The notes under the pieces are model-generated. The model did no database searches and had not been told where the DNA came from. It saw only the letters and a list, made by a program, of their open reading frames with translations. Of a stretch of 64,000 nt of DNA, positions 7,721-15,900 are shown piece by piece. The stretch lies in contig NZ_ANAH02000024.1 of the NCBI RefSeq assembly GCF_000335475.2, forward strand, positions 1-64,000, written 5' to 3'. Each line of letters begins with the position of its first letter. Position 1 is the stretch's first letter. Both the position numbers and the translations under genes were made by a program. The stretch comes from Cystobacter fuscus DSM 2262. GTDB taxonomy: Bacteria > Myxococcota > Myxococcia > Myxococcales > Myxococcaceae.

Positions 7721-9676
7721 ATGCCCCCCACTTCGAGAACCCGGCGCCTTTCGCCCATTCCCGTGCCGTTACTGTTGCTACTCTCGAGTCTTCTCCCCGG
7801 GCTTCTTCCCATGGCGAGCGCGGCCACGGGGGATGGCTCCCCGAGCGATCCGAACATCGTGTATGTCGGACGTTGGGACAAAGGCAACGCGAGCGTCTAT
7901 CGCAGCAATTGGTCGGGAGCCTACTTCCGGGTCGACTTCACCGGCACGAGCGTGAAGCTGCGGCTGGCCGCGGCTGCCCACGTCTATGTCAGCATCGACG
8001 GTGGCGCCGAAGCCAGCTACCCCGGTGCCACCGGGACGATCAACCTGACGCCCACCGCGTTGGCCTCGGGACGCCACACCCTGCGGGTCGCCAGCCGGGA
8101 GCAGGATCTCATTCAGTTCCAGGGGTTGGTGCTCGACGGCGGCGCGAGCACCCTGGCGCCCGTCCCCCGCGCGAAGCGGCTCGAGTTCATCGGAGACTCC
8201 ATCACCGCGGGGTGCTGCGCATTGAGCCAGGGCGCGTTGAGTGACTACGCCTGGCTGGTGGGCGAGTTCCTCAACGCGGACCACACCCGCGTCGCCTATT
8301 CCGGCATCTGCTTGGAGAATGTCTCCTCCTGTAAGGGAGGCATCGGGATGAGCCGGCAATACTTCAAACTCCAGACGGTGGAATACCCGTCCTCTCCCGA
8401 CTGGAACTTCAGCCAGTACCAGCCCGACGCGGTGGTGATCAATCTCGGCACCAATGACCAGCACTTCGGGGTCTCCGATGCCGCGTTCCAGAGCACCTAC
8501 ACCACGTTCCTCCAGAACGTCCGGGCCCGCAATCCCAATGCCTTCATCTTCGTGCTGCGCACCTTTGGTGGATTCAAGGTCGCGCCCACCCAGGCGGCGG
8601 TGAGCGCCCGGGTCGCCGCGGGGGACAAGAAGCTGTACTACGTGGACACGGCGGGCTGGGTGACGGTGGGCACCTCGGATTACTCCGACACCGTGCACCC
8701 CTCCAACAGTGGCCACCTGAAGATCGCCCGCTTCCTGGCGCCCTTCATTTCCAAGACCGCTCGTTGGGAGAGCCCCTTCGCGGATGACTTCAATGATGGC
8801 AACGCCACGGGCTGGCAGGCCTATGGAGGAGCCTGGTCCGTCGTCAATGGACAGCTCGCCGTCGGGGCCGATGCGGGCGCCAAGGCTCTCGCGTCCGGCT
8901 CCCTGTTCTCCAACTTCACGTACGACGCCGACATCACTCCCGGCCCGTCCGGCAACCCCGGGCTGCTGTTCCGCGCCAGCCGTCCGACCACGGGGGTGGA
9001 TTCCTATCAGGGCTACTACGTGGGCATCGATGGCAACCAGGTGCGCCTGGGCAAGGCCAACAGTGGCGCGTGGACGCAGCTCGCGGTCGCGGCCCTGCCA
9101 TCCATGACGGGCACGTCCCGGCACCTACGCGTCGTGGCCGTGGGCTCCTTGCTCGAGGTCTATGTCGACGACCTCGCGACCCCCAAGCTCTCGGTGACGG
9201 ATGGCTCCTATGTGTCCGGTGCCATCGGCGTGCGGACCTACCAGTCCCAGGCGAGGTTCGACAACCTGTCGGTCCGCGCCTTCTCCCGCTTCGAGTCCCT
9301 GATCCAGGGCTCCTTCATACGGCATCGTAAGGCGCGGGGACGCATCGATCACAGCCTCCTCACGGCGGAGGACGCGGAGTGGAGGGTCCTCCCCGGACTG
9401 GCGAACGCCTCGGCCTTGTCGCTGGAGTCCACCAACTTCCCGGGCTACTTCCTGCGGCATCGCAACGGCGAGGTGTGGCTGGACCTCGATGATGGCTCCA
9501 GCCTGTTCAAGGCGGATGCGACCTGGTGGAGACGGGCGGGACAGGCCAACAGCGCGCTCATCTCCTTCGAGTCCTTCAACTTCCCGGGCTACTTCCTGCG
9601 TCACCGCGAGGGTCTGCTCTACTTGAATGGGCTTTCCACGAGCACGGATCGGAGCGACGCGACCTTCCGTGAGTGA
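7721..9676 (+). CDS. Secreted SGNH/GDSL carbohydrate esterase with AbfB (CBM42) domain
   Basis: The start at 7721 has an AGAAGGAAG site. Domain order in the 651-residue product: signal peptide to about residue 35 (ASA), then an N-terminal beta-sandwich (YVGRWDKGNASVYRSNWSG). Next is a catalytic SGNH domain with the block I motif FIGDSITAG near residue 160, INLGTNDQ near 240 and a DTVHPSNSGH catalytic block near 325. A LamG-like segment follows (DDFNDGNATGWQAYGG, about 350-520). The last is an AbfB arabinose-binding beta-trefoil with repeats of the type NFPGYFLRHR (twice, about 575 and 625). This layout matches CE2-type acetyl esterases acting on plant polysaccharides. It starts 62 bases after the BNR glycosidase and is probably cotranscribed. 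Confidence 0.85.
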   Translation: MPPTSRTRRLSPIPVPLLLLLSSLLPGLLPMASAATGDGSPSDPNIVYVGRWDKGNASVYRSNWSGAYFRVDFTGTSVKLRLAAAAHVYVSIDGGAEASYPGATGTINLTPTALASGRHTLRVASREQDLIQFQGLVLDGGASTLAPVPRAKRLEFIGDSITAGCCALSQGALSDYAWLVGEFLNADHTRVAYSGICLENVSSCKGGIGMSRQYFKLQTVEYPSSPDWNFSQYQPDAVVINLGTNDQHFGVSDAAFQSTYTTFLQNVRARNPNAFIFVLRTFGGFKVAPTQAAVSARVAAGDKKLYYVDTAGWVTVGTSDYSDTVHPSNSGHLKIARFLAPFISKTARWESPFADDFNDGNATGWQAYGGAWSVVNGQLAVGADAGAKALASGSLFSNFTYDADITPGPSGNPGLLFRASRPTTGVDSYQGYYVGIDGNQVRLGKANSGAWTQLAVAALPSMTGTSRHLRVVAVGSLLEVYVDDLATPKLSVTDGSYVSGAIGVRTYQSQARFDNLSVRAFSRFESLIQGSFIRHRKARGRIDHSLLTAEDAEWRVLPGLANASALSLESTNFPGYFLRHRNGEVWLDLDDGSSLFKADATWWRRAGQANSALISFESFNFPGYFLRHREGLLYLNGLSTSTDRSDATFRE

Positions 9677-9797
9677 GTGAGCGGCGGAGCGGTTCTTCCA
9701 CCCTCCGGAAGGATTCATCCAGAATCATCCTCGCGCCCCTACTTCACGGCCTGTTCGAGCCTCGACCGCGAGGATTCCGGCGAGGGCCTTCCGTGCC

Positions 9798-10301
9798 TCA
9801 GAGCACGGGCGGGACGACGCCTCGCGGCAGGGTGTCCTCGCGGCCCGCGCGCACGAGCGAGCCACCTCCCACGATGAGCAGTGCCCCGAAGAGCAGGAAG
9901 CCGATGTCCCAGGCCAACTGTCCCTCTCCGGGGTGCACGTGGTGGATGCCGAGGAGCTGATGGTCGATGAGTCCCTCCACCACGTTGAACGCGCCCCAGC
10001 CGATGGACAGCGAGCCCAGGAAGGTGCGCGTCGACCAGGGCACCTCGGGGCGCTGGCCCGCGCGCCACAACAGGCCCAGGCCAATCGCCGTCATCAGCCA
10101 GGTGAAGGCGTGGAACAGGCCGTCCCAGAACATGTTGATCTTCATCGGCACCAGTTCCGTGGGCGGCAGCCGCGACGAGAGCATGTTGTGCCACTGGAGG
10201 ATCTGGTGCAGGAGGATTCCGTCGACGAAGCCACCCATCCCGGTGCCGAGCAACACGCCCGCCGAGATGAGCGCGCCTTGATGCCGTGCTTCACCCGCCA
10301 T
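9798..10301 (-). CDS. DUF2243 membrane protein, copy 2 (intact)
   Basis: The 167-residue product has the complete DUF2243 pattern: GGFVDGILLHQILQWHN, WDGLFHAFTWLMTA, GAFNVVEGLIDHQ and GIHHVHPGEGQ, with four predicted membrane helices and a short C-terminal tail. The conserved His and Asp residues within the helices suggest metal or haem contact, which is an inference. It begins inside the end of the upstream small gene (11-base overlap), so translation is probably coupled. Copy 1 at 2872-3483 is near identical but has lost this tail. Confidence 0.8.
   Translation of the reverse strand: MAGEARHQGALISAGVLLGTGMGGFVDGILLHQILQWHNMLSSRLPPTELVPMKINMFWDGLFHAFTWLMTAIGLGLLWRAGQRPEVPWSTRTFLGSLSIGWGAFNVVEGLIDHQLLGIHHVHPGEGQLAWDIGFLLFGALLIVGGGSLVRAGREDTLPRGVVPPVL
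9839..10301 (-). repeat. Duplicated DUF2243 coding block, copy B
   Basis: This is the partner of the direct repeat at 3021-3483, with only scattered mismatches over about 460 bases. Here the block sits in what looks like the original setting, with an intact 3' end and an overlapping upstream gene. It is therefore the more likely source copy. Confidence 0.85.
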
Positions 10302-10536
10302 GGTCTTCTCCTTGCCGCCCCGTCAGGCCCACTCGGTACAGCAGCGCGCTGAGAAAGCCGATGAGCAGGAAGGGCACGCACACCATCACCAGCGCGTCCA
10401 CGAACCCGACCTCGACAATCGCGCGCCGCACCACCCGGCTGGTGGGGCAATCCGGACAGGCGGACGCGATCGTCGTCACCACGAAGCTCCCCCAGGCCGC
10501 GAGGGGAGGAAGTGAGCGCAGTCTCATGCCGCCCAA
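10291..10536 (-). CDS. Small two-helix membrane protein
   Basis: The 81-residue product (ATG at 10536; an ATG at 10527 is also possible) contains two hydrophobic segments. These are LAAWGSFVVTTIASACP and ALVMVCVPFLLIGFLSALLY, separated by a CPDCPTSRVVRR loop with a CxxC pair. It overlaps the DUF2243 start by 11 bases, forming a two-gene operon and hinting at a joint membrane function. No family is recognised. It is absent upstream of DUF2243 copy 1. Confidence 0.6.
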   Translation of the reverse strand: MGGMRLRSLPPLAAWGSFVVTTIASACPDCPTSRVVRRAIVEVGFVDALVMVCVPFLLIGFLSALLYRVGLTGRQGEDHGG

Positions 10537-10605
10537 GCTAGAGCCTCCCCACTTCGAACCTCCGGCGAACTGGAGCCGAACGTCTGGGAGTGTCCAGTCG
10601 CGGGC

Positions 10606-12969
10606 CTACCGCCGCTCGCGCACCTTCAGGATTCGTCGGGCAGTGAGCCCCCGGTCATCCGAGACGACGATCTCATGCGTCCCCTCGGAGGGCGCCCACC
10701 ACACCCGCTCGTCCGCTCGCGCCGAGGCCAGGAACTCCCCGTCCACGAACCACGCCAGCTCGCGGTCTTCCTCCGACTCGGCCTCCAGCGGCACCTCCTG
10801 TTGATCCGCCGGGAGGCCGGGAATCAACAGCGTCACCTGCCCCGCTCCGGGCGAGATGATCTGCGGAGCCCGCCGCGCGCCGCCGGGCTCGCACCCGGGC
10901 GCGAAGGCGGGAGGCTGGGGCAACAGCCGGTGCTGCTCGTCCAGCCACCGCCGGACGCTCGCCGGCCAGGAGAGGAACACCCTCATCTCGGTGCGCCGCC
11001 CGGCCCGGCACGCCGGACTCACCGCCAGCCCCGTGGCCACCTCCACCTCCACCTGCTGGTGATAGGGACAGACCGCCGTGGGCACGTGGCTGCGCTCGGC
11101 GTACACGAGCTTGCGCTGGGTACAGGCCTCGGTGGGCAGGTGGCCCGACCAGGCGCAGACCTCCACCTGGGTGAGATCCGGGGGCACGGCCAGATCGGGA
11201 TCCTCGGTGCGGCCTCGGGGCGCGAGCCCCTCGAGGATGTCGAACAGCAGGGGCCCCGACGTCTCCGCCCCCACCAGGTGCACGCTGGGCGAGTTGTCGA
11301 AGTTGCCCGTCCACACCACCGCGGTGTGCCGAGGCCCGGAGCCGGCCGCCCACGCGTCGCGGTGGCCGAAGCTCGTCCCCGTCTTCCAGTGCACCTGGGA
11401 GGGCAGCCCCGTGAGCTGGCGCCGCGCCGGGAAGTCCGGTCGGTCCCTCAAGGACAGCGCGCGCCGGGTGAGCCACGCCGCCCCGCGCGAGAAGAGCTCC
11501 TGGGCCTCCCCGGGCGCGTCCTCTGCCAGCACCCTCAGGGGCCGCGCCTGGCCGTTCTCGGCGAGCGCCAGGTAGAGGCCCGCCACCTCCAGGGGCGTGA
11601 GCTCGATGCCGCCCACCGACGCGGACAGGCCGTAATGCCCCGGCTCCGGATTCAAACTCGTCACGCCCGCGAGCCGCAGCGTGCCGAGGAAGCGCTCCAC
11701 CCCGAGTTGCTGCAACAACTTCACGAAGGGCAGGTTGAGCGACTGCGACAGCGCGCTCTCCAGCCGCACGAGCCCCTGGAACTTCCCATCGAAGTTGCGC
11801 GGCGCGTAGGTGCCATACGCGGCCGGGATGTCGGCCACGCGCTGCTCGGGCCCGGCCAGCCCCTCGTCGATGGCCAGGGCATAGATGAAGGGCTTGAGCG
11901 CCGAGCCGGGTGAGCGCGCCGTCGCGAAGCCCGGAATCTGTCCGCCATGCGCGGTGTCGAAGAAGTCGAGGCTGCCCACCAGGGCGACCACCTCGGCGCG
12001 CTCCCGGTCCACCACCACCGCCGCGCCGTTGTGGATGGCCTGGGCACGAAGCCCGGGAGCGGCCTCGCGCATCACCCGCTCCGTCAGCCGCTGCGAGCCC
12101 GCGTCCAACGTCGTGCGCAGCACGAGCTGTCCCGGCCGCTGGGCGCGCAACCACGCCGCCGCATGGGGCGCCTCGCGCGGAAAGGGCATGAGACGCGACG
12201 GCAGGGGCGTGGCACGCACCTCCGCCAGCACGGCCTCGGGCGTCACCCGCGCCTCGGGCGACCCGAGCGGCAGTGCCCCGGCGTCGAGCAACCGGCTCGC
12301 CACCGAGTCCCGCGCCGCCTGGAGCCGCGCCACGTTCGCCGGAGAGGGAAAACGCCGGTTGGGGTTCTGCGGCACCGCCAGGAGCGTGGCCATCTCCGCC
12401 GCGCTCAGGTGAGTGGCCCGGTGGCCGAAGTACGCCAGCGCCGCCGCCTCCACCCCTTCCATGTTGCGCCCATAGGGCACGAACTGAAGATAGGCCGAGA
12501 GGATCTCCCGCTTGGACAGCCGCAGCTCGAGCTGGGCGGCGCGCAGGGACTCGACGAGCTTGGACGAGAAGGTGCGCGGCCGGGGCTCGAGCACCCGCAC
12601 CAGTTGCAGGGTCAACGTGGAGGCGCCGGACACCCGCCGCCCCCGGAGCACGTTCGTCATCGCCGCGCGCACCACCGCCAGGGGATCCACCCCGGGGTGC
12701 CACGCGAAGCGCTTGTCCTCCAGCGCCAGCAGGGCCTGGACATAGGCCGGGTCCACCTCCTCCAACACGGTGGGGACCCGCCAGCGCTCGTCCGGCGCCA
12801 GGAAGACGTGCGCCACCGTGCCGTCCCGGTACTCCACCACCACCGAGTGCTGCTCGAGGAGGCGCTCGGGCAGCGGCACCCACCACGCCGCGGCGAGCGC
12901 GGCGAGCAGGAGGGACAGCACGGCGAGAGCCCCCTGGAGGGCCCTCTTCCTGGAGGGACGCGGAGCCAT
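10606..12969 (-). CDS. pbpC: Penicillin-binding protein 1C
   Basis: This is a 787-residue bifunctional peptidoglycan synthase. A signal-anchor helix occupies residues about 12-30. The GT51 glycosyltransferase domain shows EDKRFAWHPG and GASTLTLQLVR. The transpeptidase domain shows the active-site SPGSALKPF (SxxK), SQSLNLPF (SxN) and KTGTSFGHRDAW (KTGT). The C-terminal 90 residues match the PBP1C-specific beta domain. All catalytic motifs are intact. Its ATG overlaps the TGA of the alpha-2-macroglobulin gene (TGATG at 12967-12971), so the two are translationally coupled, the same pairing as yfhM-pbpC in enterobacteria. There the macroglobulin is thought to trap proteases in a cell whose wall is under repair. 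Confidence 0.95.
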   Translation of the reverse strand: MAPRPSRKRALQGALAVLSLLLAALAAAWWVPLPERLLEQHSVVVEYRDGTVAHVFLAPDERWRVPTVLEEVDPAYVQALLALEDKRFAWHPGVDPLAVVRAAMTNVLRGRRVSGASTLTLQLVRVLEPRPRTFSSKLVESLRAAQLELRLSKREILSAYLQFVPYGRNMEGVEAAALAYFGHRATHLSAAEMATLLAVPQNPNRRFPSPANVARLQAARDSVASRLLDAGALPLGSPEARVTPEAVLAEVRATPLPSRLMPFPREAPHAAAWLRAQRPGQLVLRTTLDAGSQRLTERVMREAAPGLRAQAIHNGAAVVVDRERAEVVALVGSLDFFDTAHGGQIPGFATARSPGSALKPFIYALAIDEGLAGPEQRVADIPAAYGTYAPRNFDGKFQGLVRLESALSQSLNLPFVKLLQQLGVERFLGTLRLAGVTSLNPEPGHYGLSASVGGIELTPLEVAGLYLALAENGQARPLRVLAEDAPGEAQELFSRGAAWLTRRALSLRDRPDFPARRQLTGLPSQVHWKTGTSFGHRDAWAAGSGPRHTAVVWTGNFDNSPSVHLVGAETSGPLLFDILEGLAPRGRTEDPDLAVPPDLTQVEVCAWSGHLPTEACTQRKLVYAERSHVPTAVCPYHQQVEVEVATGLAVSPACRAGRRTEMRVFLSWPASVRRWLDEQHRLLPQPPAFAPGCEPGGARRAPQIISPGAGQVTLLIPGLPADQQEVPLEAESEEDRELAWFVDGEFLASARADERVWWAPSEGTHEIVVSDDRGLTARRILKVRERR

Positions 12970-15900
12970 CAGAGCAGGAAGTCCGCCCAGGGTCCGGAGA
13001 TGAGCACCGAGCCACCCGCCTCGCGCGCCCAGATGCGGGGGTCGTACATCGCCTCCGCCTCCACGGGGGGCAGCGTGAACGCACCGGACGTCACGGCGCG
13101 CACCGCGTACACCACCGTCTTCGACTCGCCCGCGTTGAGCGCGCCGAACACCTCCACGCGGTCATCCCGGAGGTTCACGTAGTCCGCGGCCCACTGGTTG
13201 TCCGCGGAGGCCCACTCCACCGAGCCTCCCCGTCCCAGCCGCGCGTTCTCGATCTCCCAGCCCGCGGGCAGCCGGTCCACCAGGGCGATGTTCTGGATGC
13301 GCTCGCCCGAGTTGTTCTTGATGATCACCTCCACGTAGACGAGGTCCGCCAGGTTCATCTGGCCGCCCTTCACGTCGAGCACGTTGCCCTCGAGGTTGCG
13401 GTACTGGCGCGTCAGGGAGAGCCCCTGGCCCCCGGTGCGGTACACGCCGTCCGCGCGCACGCCGTCGCTGGCGAGCACCAGGTACAGCTTGCCCTCGCCC
13501 TTCTCCGGGACCTTGAGCGTGAGGCCCTTGCGCTCGCTCGCGCGCACCAGCGCCCACGTCCGGTCGCTCGCGCGCTGCTTCGTGCCCACCTGGGGCGCCA
13601 GCTCCTTGCCCTCCGCGGTGAGCACCGGCGGCGAGAACGAGGAGGCCGCGCCCGCCACGCGCTTGCCCAGGCCGGTGATGCCCCAGACCAGCTCCTGCGT
13701 GGTGTAGTACTCGCTGCGCTCGTGCTGGAGCGCCTCGGCCACGCGCTGCGCGAGCGGCTCGCCGGCGGCGTCATTGCCGAACAGATCCTGGAACGTGCTC
13801 AGCATGAGGCCGCGCCGACGCCGGTCCGAGTAGAAGGACCAGGAGTTCCACCGCTCCTCGGTCACGGCCGAGACGTCGGGGTTGCGCAGGTCCTTCTCGT
13901 AGCGGCGATCTCCGGCCAGGTACAGCGCGGCCTTGAGGAGGTAGTCCTGCTCGGCGCGCTGGTTGGCGCTGTAGAACTTCCGGCTGCCCAGCTCGTCGAT
14001 GAGCTTCTGCACGCGCGCCTTCTGGCCCTTGCCCGCGAGCGCCAGCACGTATTGCACGTAGGCCTCCGAGCCGTCGTCGTAGCCGTAGTGGTTGAGCCGC
14101 TCGGGGTGCTTGGCGGCTTCCGTCATCCACTTGATCGCGTCATCGAGCCGGTCCTGCGGCACCTCGTACTTGCGCTTCTGCGCGTCCAGCAGCATGTGCG
14201 TGGCGTAGGCCGTGCCCCAGGCGACGGGCTCGGACTGGCCCGGCCAGTAGGCGAAGCCACCCGAGGACGTCTGCATGGAGAAGACGCGCCGGATGCCCGA
14301 GAGCACCATGTCCTCCACCTTGGCGTTGGCCGTGAGGCTCGGATCCACGCTGTCGACGAACTCGGAGACATAGAGCAGCGGCCGGGTGGAGGACGTCGTC
14401 TGCTCGATGCAGCCGTAGGGGTAGCGCACGAGATAGGACAGGTGCTGGAAGGACTGGGCGTAGGGGTTGGTGGTCACCCAGAACGAGGAGCGCTCGCTCG
14501 TGGGCAGCCAGCCCTGGAGCAGGGGCGCCAGGTCCAACGTGCCCGCCGCCAGTTCAATGCGCTGCACCTTGCGCTCGCGAGGACCCGAGGGGAGGAAGGG
14601 TACGTCGAGCTGCTCGAACGAGGTATGCCCCCCGCCCTCGGCCGTCACCTTGAGGCGCGCGGCGCCCACCGCCTGCACCGCCTTGCCCTGGAAGACGAAC
14701 GTGCCCGCCTTGCCGTTCTCCAGCCGCATCCGGCCCTCGCTCTTGCCGAGCAGTTGCAGGGGCGAGGCCTGCGCGCCGGCGGGCATGGCCATGCCGGGCA
14801 CCGGGAGGTTCTCCGCGGACAGGGACACCTTCACGTCCTGCGCCTTGCCGGACAGGTTGGTGACGAAGACGGGGATTTGAATCTCGTCGCCCTGGCTGAG
14901 GAAGCGCGGCAGCGTGGTCTGGAGCACGAGCGGATCGCGCACGAGCACCTGCTTGCTGGCGTGGCCGATGCGCTTGGGGCCGCTCGTCACCACCATGACG
15001 CGCACCGCGCCGCGGTACTGGGGCAGCTGGAAGGGGACGCGCAGCTTGCCGGAGGCCGGCACCGGCAGCACGCCACTCCACAGGGCCACGGGCTTGACGG
15101 GCTGCACCCGGCCCGAGGCGCCTCCGTCACCGTCACCGCCCGTGGAGCGGCTGGCGCCCGCGGGAGGGATGAGCAGCGTCCATCCGAGCGTCTCGTAGGT
15201 CTGCACGCCCAGGGCGCGCTTCTTGAACAGCTCGGTGATCGGATCCGGGCTCTCGAAGCGCGTGAGCGAGAGGATGCCCTCGTCCACCACCGCCACGGTG
15301 GCGAAGGTGTTCGGCTCCACCGCGCCCAGCTCCAGCTCCACCGGCAGGGAGTCGTTGGAGCGCACCTCGCCGGGGACCTTCAGGGTGACGGCCTGGGTGT
15401 AGTCCACCGGCGTCACCTTCACGCTGGCCACACCGAAGGCGCGGTCCGGCATGAAGGCCTGGGCGGACTCCAGATGGGGGTCCTTCACCAGGAAGGCGCT
15501 GACGTACACGTTGGGCGCGAAGGCCGAGGGCGTGAAGCTCCACGTCGCCTCGCCCGGCTCCACGGCCTTCCACTCGGCGGCCTGCACGCCGTCGGTCTCG
15601 GCGGTGAAGAGGATGCGGCCGCGGTAGGGCACCTTCACCTTCACGGCGAGCGCCTCGCCCACCTTGGCGGCGGCGGGCAGCTCCAGCACGAGCGAGGTGG
15701 GCCGGGCCGGACGCGGCGTCTGATCCACCCGCGAGGCCCCACCCCACCAGGCGTAGCGGCCCTGGCCCTCCAGTTGGAGATCCGTCTGCGCGGCGCCGGA
15801 GCGCACCCGCACCACGTAGCCCGCGGAGTCCGTGGAGGGCGTCACCTGGACGGTGAACTTGCCGCCCTCGGGCTTCACGGTGGCGCGGCCCTCGCGCACG

